From contig NC_087378.1 in NCBI RefSeq assembly GCF_963675165.1, positions 6,257,205-6,321,204 on the forward strand: 64,000 nt of DNA, written 5' to 3'. The notes beneath the pieces were generated by a model. The model was not told the origin of the DNA and did not search any database. It saw nothing but the letters and a program-made list of their open reading frames with translations. This DNA is from Halichondria panicea (lineage: Eukaryota; Porifera; Demospongiae; Suberitida; Halichondriidae). Positions within the stretch are counted from its first letter, which is position 1; each line of letters begins with the position of its first letter. A program made the position numbers and the translations under genes. Of this stretch, positions 21,201 through 32,300 are shown one piece after another.

Positions 21201-23850
21201 CTGTCATGTCATGAAATCTTCTACTCCTTGCTTGATGCATCCTGTACATATAATTTGGGATGATTTAAAGTGAGACCAATACGTATATCACAGACACTGC
21301 TCTAACAAAATGGAAAATAGTTTTCTCCTGAGTAACTACTACCGTATAGCGGGTAATTTTCGGGGGACAAAATATTCGTGGTTGAGCAGTATTTAGTCAT
21401 TTCGTGAATAATAATTTCGTGGTTGCTGCTTGCACTGCAGGTAAAGGTAGGCAAGGTCGCTTCATTCGTGGGTAAAATATTCGGGTAAAATCTTCAAACG
21501 AAATATTTTGCCCCACGAAAATTACCCTCTATACGGTATTCTGATGACTGATGACTAGCACTGTTCATTCCCTCTCAGTCCCTCAGACCCTCGTGTTTTG
21601 GAGGCTCTTGGCACCTGCTACATAGAACTGAACAAGAACTCAGAAGCAAAGAAGGTGGGGGTACAGCAATATGACTATGACGTACAATATCCAAATACCA
21701 TCAATACAAACGATTTTGTACAATACGAGTGTCCCTTTTTTTCTTTCTATATAGATAATTAATTCGTGCACCCTTGCAGTGTTTAATGCGAGCCATTGCC
21801 AACAAGGACAAAATAGGAACTGCCATAATCAAGCTAGCAAAGTGAGTGCTTGTCATATCTGTACGTACTATTATGCGTAGGCAATTCGTTGCTAAGACTC
21901 GACTCATGCAGTTTGATTCCAACAGTCTTGAACAAATCCATGGTTCCTTGCCATCAAATTGTCTAGAATCCTGTTAACATAATTATACCCTACTCTCAAT
22001 TTGTTATGGATCATCTTCATTGCAGTAACTAACTTCATCTCAGCATTTCTTTAACGTGACTGTTTTGTCCCTACAGACTGCATGCCCAGTTAGACGAAGA
22101 TGAGGAAGCTGCTAAATTGTACACTCGGTTTGTAGCGACAGTCGTCACTAGTGAGGTAGGTGTGTGTGTGTGTGTGTGTGGGCGTATGTATATCTGTGTC
22201 TGTGGAGAGTGTATACATGCATGTATATATTAGAGTGAGACTGGACGGCACCACGTACTTGAGACAGCTTCTTTAAAAGCCTACTTCAGCAATTCGTTAA
22301 ATTCTGTGATAGCACTACCTCTCCCCTAGTATTTCTCAGAAGGACTTGTACGCTTGTGTTTGCCAAGATACAGTGTACATGTAGCTTCTTCAATTAAAGT
22401 ACTGTATAACTAGAAAATTTGGCGGCTATTATATTTGGCAAATGAGCTATGTGGCATCTCAGGCGTGGCTATTACAGCAATGACTTTGTGTCTACCGGAA
22501 AACTTTCATTTGACGGTTTTAAATTTGGCAATCTTTGGTAAAATCCGCCAATTGCCAAATTAAAACACCCACCACATTTTCCAGTTATCCGGTACACCGT
22601 TTAATCTGTAGGTACAAAATGATTAATGATTTATATAGTATACATGTCTGTAAAACCAGGGGTGACCTCTTTTGTAGACAGAATTCGATATGCCACAAGT
22701 AGGAAAGAATTGTCCCACAGTGTCTCGTAATATTCTCCCCCTCCCCCCCGTCTTAAAATACTCGCATCACTTCAAACACTAAGAGTAACTTATTGTTAAC
22801 AATAGCGGCCAGGGGGTCAAAAAATAGATTTGATGTCTCTTTTTATTACGGACCCTTTTACTATTATTAGTGTGTGTACTTTGGGATGGCTGAATTATGG
22901 TTTTGATTGAAGCAGGAGTGATTGAAGCTATATACAGATCAGAAGAGTTTGATTAAGAAATAAACATACATATACGTGTACCGACCCTCGTTATCCGGAA
23001 CCTCGATTATCACGCTCGGCAATTTTTTCTATAAAAATGTGCGTGGACCTTAAATGAGCCTCCTGTGCATTGCAGCCGTTACCATGGAGACAGGCCTGTG
23101 TATCTGCAAATGCGCAAATAACCATGTGGCACTGCTGTTTACCAATTAAGTGGGTGGATCAAGGCGTGGTTTATCTATTCGATTATCCGAATAATTATAT
23201 TCAGTTATCTACGGCCTGCCTCTGGAATCAAAGCATCCGGATAATCGAGATTCCACTGTACATGTACATTACTTTATGTTTGGTGCCCTCCCCTCCCCCC
23301 TGCTAGGCTGGCAACCAGCTGCCTGAAGAGGAGGGGCCAGCACACGTCTTCTTGGCAAAGTTTCACCTCAAGCATGGATCCTACAAAGAGGCTGAAGCCC
23401 ACGCTCAAAAGTGCACGGAGTATGAATCGGTAATTATTGTGAAGCCCTATTGGCAACTAATGGGTGTACAACGTGTAGTGCAAGCTCTCAACGAGGCAGT
23501 TTCTTTTTGTTACTTAGTTGCATACCAATTTCCTACATTTTCAAATTTGTATCGTCACTTAAAGAGGTGTTTACTACACCCGTGTATTACTAACGGTAAT
23601 GACATCAAATGAATGCCTAACTTGTTATGTTGAGTCCCTTGTGAGTTGTGACAACCCTCCCTACCCACCCCCCCTCCCTCTCCATGTGCAGACTAGAGAG
23701 GAGGGCAAGTCTGTCCTGCAAGAGGCTATTAAGTGGAGACGTCTGCTCGAGTCAGCTGGTCAGGGGAAGGAGATGAGTCTACTGCACCCTGATGAGGAGC
23801 TCTCACCTATAGCATCACACACTAAACTGCCAGAGACATCATCAAACTAA
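18255..23850 (+). CDS. CDC23: Anaphase-promoting complex subunit 8 (CDC23/APC8)
   Basis: Thirteen exons in continuous phase: 18255-18376, 18578-18785, 18888-19036, 19160-19292, 19632-19809, 20190-20287, 20497-20743, 20975-21083, 21579-21654, 21780-21841, 22077-22155, 23307-23429, 23692-23850 (580 aa; human is 597). A TPR-superhelix scaffold subunit of the APC/C ubiquitin ligase that drives anaphase and mitotic exit in the nucleus. Family signatures: FMFDGLRKVDPYRLDDLDTY, SNLLFVM, IDKYRSETCSVLGNFYGLR, FRRAVRLNKNDHLAWILLGH, YYGLGHTYEVLNMSYFALYY, LGTCYIELNKNSEAKKC, TREEGKSVL. At least seven TPR-like helical pairs can be traced from the AEASFMFD exon onward. The intron before the AGNQLPEEE exon carries several repeats. 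The C-terminal tail is short and unlike human. Confidence 0.95.
21339..21540. mobile_element. MITE with CCGTATAGCGGGTAA ends (family B), CDC23 intron
   Basis: Terminal inverted repeats CCGTATAGCGGGTAATTTTC and, inverted, GAAAATTACCCTCTATACGG, flanked by TA on both sides as in Tc1/mariner-type insertions. About 200 bp, no ORF. The inner arms (ACAAAATATTCGTGG, ACGAAATATTTTG) are also self-complementary. Confidence 0.8.
22240..22890. repeat. Dispersed repeat family D, copy 1 (CDC23 intron)
   Basis: Text such as GCCTACTTCAGC, GATAGCACTACC, CTAGTATTT, GTACGCTTGTGTT and GTCTCGTAATATTC followed by CATCACTTCAAACACTAA matches the element at 58138-58700 (ATAGCACTACCACTCTAGTA, TGTACGCTTGTGTT, GTCTCATAATACCC, AATCACTTTGAACACTAA). 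It is interrupted by another inverted-repeat element at 22404-22597. Confidence 0.55.
22404..22597. mobile_element. Nested MITE with GTATAACTAGAAAATTT ends
   Basis: Starts GTATAACTAGAAAATTTGGC and ends inverted as ATTTTCCAGTTATCCGGTAC, with inner pairing GGCAAATGAGC/AATTTGGCAATC-type arms. No ORF. Inserted in repeat family D copy 1. Confidence 0.65.
22980..23263. mobile_element. pogo/Tigger-like MITE
   Basis: Left end CCGACCCTCGTTATCCGGAA and right end TCCGGATAATCGAGATTCCACTG (last 20 bases cited from CGGATAATCGAGATTCCACT) form inverted ends of the CAGTGGAATCTCGATTATCCGG type typical of pogo/jerky-class Tc1/mariner elements. Both sides have TA. No transposase inside. Confidence 0.65.
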
Positions 23851-24387
23851 TAATATTAAACCGATTTACTTGCGAAAATAATTGTTTCACACGAAATATC
23901 ATATCTTCCCTGTAGTTTAATTTCTTCTTCACGTGTGAGTGAGGGTGAATGAGTTGTAGCAAGAGCACATAAAGGGAATTAAGGAGCCGGGCCTACGGGC
24001 CACATTGCAAGTACATACAGTATGCTTGCATAGTGTGTGTTGATCTTAATCCCACAAGTCAAGGCATACCCTGAGAACACATTATATCACAACACGGTAT
24101 ACACATGTATATCTACTGTGTTGTGATGTATTATACACTGAGTAACGTTATGCATGCATGCTTATTTAGTCAGCATTTAGCATATTACGTATTTACATGA
24201 AGTAAATTCATCTTGATTGGTGTGTATGTTAATTATTATGGATTACACATTCTCATGCACTTCCACATTTGATTTGTCAACCTTCAGTGCAGTTACACCC
24301 CCGCGGCATCATTGGTATATAACACAACTAGTCAAGGCATAATTATTATACACCAAAAACAGAGCATAGGTGTTAATATATCGTAAC
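23851..24387. other. Intergenic, with a 50-bp palindrome
   Basis: Between CDC23 and the astacin gene. At about 24084-24136 TATATCACAACACGGTATAC is followed by an inverted TACTGTGTTGTGATGTATTA, a strong hairpin. It may be a small MITE or a structure in an overlapping 3' UTR. Nothing else is recognised. Confidence 0.5.
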
Positions 24388-26008
24388 ATGATGATGATGG
24401 CAAAACCGTATTTAAGCAGAGTGATTTTTATACTGGCAGCTGCCCTGTGCTTTACGCCAGTAGCTCGTAGCGCTGGTATCCTGGAGGGTTCGTTCCAATG
24501 TGACACTGATCGAAACCTTCCAGAAGATTTTCACAAACAAGTTTATCAGGGCTACAACCATCAAGTAAGTGCATGTAGATTATAGTTTCCATGTATCATT
24601 ATAGTAGAGACATGTATTAAACAATTCGATTGATAACTTGTGTTTAATAGGAGGATCAAGATAGTGAGAAAAGAGGAGCTGTATACGATATGATTCATTA
24701 TTTGATTTGCGATGGCCAGACGGAATTCTCCTGTTTGCATTCAACTCCTCTGTTGGTGAGCATCTGAAGAACTTGACCCTTGGTGCAATGGAAGAGATAA
24801 TGAGAGAAAGCTGTGTTCAGTTTGTGAACGTTAATGATACATTTAACGGAGATTACGTCGTGTTCACAGACCAAGGTGACGGATGTGCGTCATACGGAAT
24901 AGGCTTTGGCACGCCATTGATTACGCTACCAGATTTTGGTACTGAAGGCACTTGTCAGCATCATGGTGTCATCGTTCATGAGATACTACATGCATTAGGC
25001 TTCCTTCATGAGCAAAGCAGGCCAGATCGTGATCGCTATATAAACATAAATGATGAATATTTTGTTGAACCCAGAGAAGAGATTGCATTGCAATTTACGA
25101 AACTATGTGAATGCTTTTACGATTACCAGGGTAGTGAATATGATTACGGCTCAATAATGCATTATGGTATTTATGATTTCTCCAATGGATCTGGTCCAGT
25201 AATCGAAGTCAACAATGAACAAGCGTACGTGCGACAAGGATCACCTAGAATTGGCCAAGTGGTAGGACTAAGCCAGGGGGACATTTTGCAGTTGAATCGG
25301 CTGTACAATTGTCCAGCTGCTTGCATACGAGGTGAACTACGCGTGTTCATTAAAAGTGCAAGTGATGTGCCCTATTATGCTGTAAACCGTCCGCTTTCAA
25401 ACAATTACACAACTGGACTGTATGCAGTAGTCACAGCCAAGGATGAAATAGAACAAACAGTCACCAAAAGGACACAAAGTATTTTCAACACACAGAATCC
25501 GATATGGAACGAATACCTCTCTTTAGGTTCAAGTCAATGGCGCAACTTTCAAGTATCAATCCGAGAAGAAGTTACAAATCAACCTAGAAGTAATATGAGC
25601 AGAGATGGTGGCTTTCCACGGGATGAATATGATTGCAATGTGGGGATAGATTTGAGCATGGAAGTTTTTGATACTAGCGCTGATTATGTGGTGGTGTGCA
25701 GAAAGACGACTTGGGTGGAGTCGGTTGATGCTAGTGAAGTGGTTTACAGTGGAAATCAAGAGTTTTGTATCGAGGCAAACACATGCGTAAACTTTGAGTA
25801 CGAATTGCGACCAAACAATGTTCCGTGCAAACCGAACCCATGCCGCAATGGTGGTGCATGTGTGCACATTTTTGCAGGGTTTAGGTGTGAATGTCCTAGC
25901 GGGTACATAGGTCGACGGTGCGAATTGTTGTCACTCAAGTCGTGCGATTCGCAATACATATGCACGTACTGTGCCAGTTTCTACAACTCGATGTGTCTAC
26001 AAGGCTAG
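24388..26008 (+). CDS. Secreted astacin-family zinc metalloprotease with C2-like and EGF-like modules
   Basis: Exon 1 (24388-24564) encodes a signal peptide (MMMMAKPYLSRVIFILAAAL) and propeptide start. Exon 2 runs to a stop at 26008. The catalytic domain has the complete astacin zinc site HEILHALGFLHEQSRPDRD and the Met-turn SIMHYGIY. After LNRLYNC comes a region resembling a C2 domain (GELRVFIKSASDVP, NTQNPIWNEYLSLG), then one EGF-like module (CKPNPCRNGGACVHIF, CECPSGYIGRRCE) and a Cys-rich tail. It probably processes extracellular matrix or growth-factor precursors; the substrate is unknown. Oddity: after the obvious acceptor at 24650 the frame encodes a plausible KR processing site (EKRGAVYDMIHYL), but the catalytic frame (LRWPDGILLFAF) is one step out. 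Either a weak acceptor at 24673 is used, which keeps frame, or there is a one-base frameshift near 24700. Confidence 0.8.
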
Positions 26009-26434
26009 CTGAGGCTTTCGAATGAACTCAACCTAACATTTACACTAGAAAAATGCTATGTACACTTTAGATTCCTGACACGCATAATTAGTTACATTGT
26101 ACGTATGCGTACTGACTACGTTCTAAGGGTGATAGCACCATTGATTATAGTCTGACACCTGTAAAATGATATTTCCTGTGTTGATACTAATGCCATGCAC
26201 TACGAGCACATGCAAGACATGTTACATATAGAGCGCACACTTTTTTTTTCGTGAAATCTTTGTGTAAGATTGCTAACCCACGAAAACAGCGAAATTTAAT
26301 TTCACGCCACACGGTAGTTGCTAGAATTTCATAAAAGTATTTTGATAATACCGTTTTACATGTACAAAAACTGATAATTGGGGTTGTAAACATGTATGAG
26401 TTCCCATTAGAGTATTTAGGCCAAAATACATTAA
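26009..26434. other. Convergent intergenic astacin / RRP5, with transposon remnant
   Basis: At about 26240-26330 are pieces such as TTTTTTCGTGAAATC, CCCACGAAAA and TTTCACGCCACACGGTA that resemble the CACGAAAATTACC...TACGGTA edges of MITE family B. No gene. Confidence 0.4.
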
Positions 26435-29341
26435 TTATGAAGTGTTCTTTTTGGTCCTAGTTTCGACATACTCCCTGGCTTTCATTTTAACCTCTTCTAC
26501 ACTGCCAGCTGATCCATACTTGTCCTCAAACTCCAGATAGCGCTTGAAGAAGAACTTCATTTTCTGCACTGACACACTTAGATGAATCACTCGCTCGAAC
26601 AGACTCCTGCACAGGAGGTGGGGCTAATTCACAATACACAGTAAACTTTGTTTAGGTTGACATTAGGGCATTATTAAGTATCATGGTACATGCTGTGTAC
26701 ACTTTCATGTAGATTTATATTTGCGTCATATAAAAATTTGCTACTATTAAAGATAATTATGTTAAAGCGGCTTATAATTAATTATCCATGCTCTACACGC
26801 TGCAATTTGGCAGACAGCTGGCCGGACACACTGACAGACTCTATATAACCCCCGCCGGTCCACCTACATACACCTCAGGTTAATGACCTCTTAATCTTGC
26901 CATATTTAAATTTCACACACCATTAGATTCCTTATTCATTACAGAGGTATAATAACACATCTGGATTGTCCTGACAAGTTGTCCTAGCAAAATACATTTT
27001 GTTCTGCCATCATGTGATATATTGGTCGGACACTAAATTACCCATGCAATGTCCTTAGTAATCTCTAGGCTTTAGGTAATGCTTAGCGCATAAAATAGAA
27101 GCTTATATATACCTAGTCGTCTTGTCACTCTGCTACATAGCTACATGTATATAAATATCTAGGCCTCCTCTTGTGCAATGAACAAAGACACATGGCTGTT
27201 ATGAGATCATTATTTTAGTGCGCATGCGCATCATAACTATGACCTTTGGTCTTCAATCTTTGTATGCTAGGACACTATGACCGAGCAAGTAGCTAAATGG
27301 CCGGTCAAATAGGCTAATTGCTCGGAAATTGACCGATGATCGACTGTTATTTATACCTCTGCATTATGACTAACAAGGCGCTGGCTGCACGCTGTTTACA
27401 AGTACACATACATACTGTACAGTTTGGGTAAATCACCTGACTGGTTCAGCGTCTCCCAGTTTAATCAATTGGTCGATGTAGGTGGACCAGATGTCAATAC
27501 GTCTTGGGTAAGTGCTGAGAAGACTCTCAAACATGGTTATGGCTCTCTCCGGCTCACCATGCTTAAACTCCAGTATTGCAAATTTCTGTATCACCACCAG
27601 GTCTGCAAGACAAGAATTCCATGGTATTACACTACACTGAGGAACAGGCCTATAAAATGAGGCCACTCCACATGAATCAGCAGCTAGATTACGTGTACAG
27701 CAAAGTTACGTATATTCATTAACAGGTATAATGGGTCAAGTTGTATACATGGTGTATACACTGGTAATGCCAATGTTGTTTTGTCATGGTCTCGTCATGA
27801 AGTGTCAGCTACTTACGATCTTGCTTTCTAGCCAGGCTCTTCAGGCTTCTCTGTAGCAGTCCCCTGGCAGCCTGCCTTTTCTCTCTTCTCATAAGGAACT
27901 CTCCGTACTGGGTCCACACTAGTGGGTCCTTGCCAAACCTCTTAGTCATGGACTGGTACAGCTGGTCCGCAAGCTGTGTGTATGAGTGGTGGGGGTGGGT
28001 GACATAATTAATATTCACAGTAATGAAATGACAGAGCTACATACTATACGTGTATCTGCTGCTTCTGTACATGTATTTGGAAGTCATTCGTCATAATCAC
28101 AGAAAGAGATCATTAAAAATTAAAAAGCAAAATACTCAGTGTAGTTACGTTTTTACAAGCCCCACCATGCATGCTTACATCAAATTTTTGGCTCTGTTGA
28201 TAAATGGCCACTAGCCTGGTGAACACCTCCAGAGGCTCGTTTTCCCGGAGAGCTGACTCAAACACTTTTACAAGGGACTCTTGACTTCCGTACAGATTTT
28301 CCAGGTTCATCCAGCCCACCCACACATTCAGTTTCTCCTTTTCTTCTCTATATAAGGAGGAAGGGAAAAGCTGACGGCATGACTATACACCATATAACAC
28401 AACAAACACGTTATGGCAATACGGCATGCACACACTCTTCACGAGGAAAGATATGTAAAGGTGGATGGATGCTCAAACTTTTTCCCCAGCATGTGCATGT
28501 GCATGTGATAAGGCTTTAACAAATTTAAAATTGGTACACATCTTGTGCAACAACTGTGCTATTCTATAACTGTACCTAAACCCAATAGTCTTGAGGGCCC
28601 TCTGTGCAATGCTCCTGGCTTTGTCCACTTCAGTGGTGTGAAGGAAGAAAGACATATACTTGACCCACAGAGCTGAGTCATTGGGACTAGCCAGTACAAG
28701 GCGGTCAAAATCATCAGGTCCTTCTGGTTCCTTACTCTCAGTGAGGCAGGCTTGCTCGGTCTGGTAAAGGTGGGCCTCCTCTGCTTTCAGGGCAGCTTTC
28801 TTCTGGCGCTTCGTCTTTTTGGGAGCAGTCTGCAGCAAATGGGATCTTTAAGTGTACGGTGACATAATTATTCTGATGCACGCATGGTTTTATTTTGTTA
28901 TCAAAAAGACTTGCGTATTTTGAGTGAGTATACCAACATTTTATTTTTAGCCTTAGATTGAGTTAGTTACTGTCTATTTGCAACATTACATGCATAAACA
29001 CAGCTAAAGTCTATTTGTATTGAGTTCGGCCCCGCGGATTAAGTTATGTACCTCAACACAAATTAGACTTTCATTTGTGCACATACTACTTACAAACACA
29101 TACAGACTAGTAGATCTATTTGAGTACCTCTTTCTCTTCCACCTCACTCTCACTGCTTTTTTCAGCGGCGTCCTCGCCACTCTTAACCACACCCACGCCC
29201 CACTGGAACCCACCACTGAGTCGGAGGGTGGGTTTATCCTCAGTCACTGAACTTTGACCCTCGTCATTTTCATCACTAGACACACCTTCGACTTCAGACT
29301 CTTCACTGTCAGAGTCGTCTGCAACCAGCTCGTCCTCAGAG
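26435..29341 (-). CDS. PDCD11: RRP5 exons 22-27: acidic linker and HAT repeats
   Basis: Exons 29341-29128, 28829-28576, 28347-28179, 27973-27817, 27602-27437 and 26606-26435. The first is Glu/Asp/Ser-rich and ends GGFQWGVG. The second starts with a basic patch ([10 protein letters not shown]) and then enters the helical repeats ([20 protein letters not shown]). The following exons each carry roughly one HAT unit. The last ends [20 protein letters not shown] and a Lys-rich tail. In yeast this C-terminal part supports 18S processing. The 26607-27436 intron is 830 bp and contains no recognisable gene. Confidence 0.9.
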
Positions 29342-32300
29342 CTGTGACAAATTATTGTAATACAGATTTACAATGCCTACAAAACCAAGTGTAGCGTAAA
29401 GGGTATAGCACTAAAACTAAAGGAAACTACTTTTACATGGAGAAATCTATTCCAAACCTTACCCACACTCATACCGTAGTACTAGAAACTAAATTGATGT
29501 GTTGATACTAACTAATGGTATTTATGCGAGCAGCTATCATATCATACAGCTAATATGAGGTCTGTAACAATCCCCATAGAAATCGCGATTGTTTAACCCA
29601 GAAAACAAGTTTACTTCATAAAATTTTCGTAGCGCCGAAACACGTAATCTTATGTTCGTAAATATTTCTAGCATTACGGTAAGCAGATATCAAATTGCAG
29701 CACTTATTTGGGGGCAAGGATCCATCCATACAAGCTAATTTGGTGGACTGGGCTGCAGAAATAATGTTTTGGATGACAATTGAACTACAAATTCAAGCTA
29801 GAATTCAAACTAGTTGACACATATCCAGACTTATGGGTCTGCCAAGTTAAGGAACACACCACACACAGAGCTTTACTGTGTATATATCGTATGACTCCTG
29901 CAGCTACGGCCCCGATGCATAATTAAGGCCTATCTTATTGCGTATCCTATGAGTTTATGACGCACAGAAAGAACCAACATGTGCCGTGTGTATGGAATAG
30001 TTGATTTTATCAAGTAGATACCGCTATTGTTGTTATGATGTACTTGTGACAAAAATGTATAACTATAGCCAAAACATAGGACTCTATTCAATGTACCATA
30101 GCAGCCATTCTAAGACAGCGTCAACAAGTTAGAGATTTGACGTCAATTTCTACGCAATATGCTCGGTTCAATCACTGATTTGCGTCAATAGCAACTACAC
30201 CTCATTAACCACGCAGACACAATCTCTACTGCTTGTTGATCTATTATAAAAACAAAAGTTAGGTTAACCAGGTGTCAGTTCAGAATACTTGACAAACATT
30301 GCAAAATGAAGAAAACTCTTTTCGTCGTCTTCCTCGCTGTTATATCAGCTACACTAACTGTTGAAGGTGAGGATTGTAGAAAAGCTTAGAGGAAATCTAG
30401 CTACACATTTTAAACTGTGCTGAATTACTGCTGCCTATTACTTGTAGAGCGAAAAATTTCATTTATAAATTACGTCTATCAATATAGCGTCCCCTGTTGG
30501 AGCCATAAAGTTTAACAACACAGAGGTGTCTCCCAACATCCCCTACATTCAGATACTCCGTGGTAGAGATGGTAGAGACGGCCCTCAGGGAACACCAGGA
30601 ATCCCAGGCAAAGACGGGAGAGATGGGAGAGACGGGAAAAAGGGAGAGTCAGGCATGCAGGGAGTGAAAGGAGACAGAGGAGAAAAAGGACCTCTCGGTC
30701 CAGCCAGTGGAGGGGTCACATACGTGAGGTGGGGAAAGACAACTTGTCCCACTGTATCAGGGACAACGCTTCTCTATCACGGTATAACGGCTGGGAGTTG
30801 GTATTCAAACAGTGGAGGCGGAGCGAACTATCTGTGTATGCCACACAACCCTCAATATGGAGCTTATCTAGCTGGTGTGCAGAATTATAACCCACTGTAT
30901 GGAGCACAGTATGAGCCATATGGAGGACCAGGACCGATAGCTTCCCTTCTTAATCACAATGCTCCCTGTGCCGTTTGCTATGTTTCCACGAGAAGTACAT
31001 CACTAATGCTACCAGCTAGAATGGAGTGCCCAACATCTTGGACCCGTGAATACATTGGATATCTGATGTCAGCTTTTCGTTCTAGTGGACATTATCGAAC
31101 CATACACGAGTGTGTCGACCAATCACCTGATAGCGTTCCAGGAAGCGCAGTAGACGAAGATGGTGCTCTATTCTATCATGTGGAGGCTACCTGCAATGGC
31201 CTACCTTGTGGACCCTATGACCCACAGAAAGAATTGACATGTGCTGTGTGTACCAAGTAGACTCAGCTTAGTCAGCTACCCATAGTGTAGGAAACTGAAC
31301 GTATAATTATATACAAATTAGAAAAGCTAGTTTTGTATGTATAGGTATACATGTGATATAAAAGTTACACGGTGACATAATTTACGACTCACGACATTGC
31401 TCCACAGATATTACACTCTGTTGCATGGGCCCAAAAAAGTGTACATCATTGATGATTTGAGTTTCTCGTGTTAAAACCTTTTAACTTTAGACCAGTTGTC
31501 AACAAAATAGCAGTAAAAAAATAACGAGCCAACATTTCAAGCAGCCATCCACCATTCAAAACAACTCTTCAAGATTCAGAGAAGAAATACAAAGAAAGAA
31601 GAGAAACATCACATGTACAACAGCCAAAGCAATATCAATTTTTATCTGTGCATGTGCAATAATTAATTGCAAAAGGGGCAGATCTTTGACCATTGCAAGT
31701 AATAATAGCTGATTCAGGTCAAAAAGTGGAGCGGCTACGTGTTTCTACGCCTCTGTATAGTACTAAAACCAAGGAGGAAACTACTTCTCTGCATGGAGGA
31801 GAGTATAAACTCTACCCAGATCATTAGCAGATGCCAACTACCATGTACATGTACGTTATGTACCTTGATTCAGCACTCTCAAGTTCAATGCTCTCTCCAT
31901 CACTAGTAACCATTTTTTCTGTTGTCTTTTTTCTTTTCTTGCTAATTTCTTTCTCCTGTTTCTTCCGTAGTTTCTTTGCTGCCTTCGGGTCCACATGAGA
32001 GAGACGCATGGAGAGGTCCACCTTGTTGTTAGCAGCATCAATACTGTTTAGAAATAAAAAGTAGTGAATTTTAGTTATTGTTCTACATTAATATTTTGGC
32101 TTCTAGTACCGCGGCTGATTTTTCGTATGTAGTGTAGCGGAAGTGGTGAGTTATCGTTCTCACGAGACATTACGCATAAAATTGATTGGTTTGATCATTC
32201 GTACGTGCAGTACAGTCAGTGAAAATCTGTTGATAGAGGTCACCTCTGAACAGTAGTAGTATTTACAGAAGTGGTCTATACCAATATCAAAAGTTCATTA

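Noticed and set aside
22160-22182. (TG)n tract as a possible regulatory element
   Set aside because: A simple dinucleotide repeat just inside a CDC23 intron; like the (CA)n tracts near 19826 and 61906, it is adjacent to splice sites only by chance or as a pyrimidine/purine tract.
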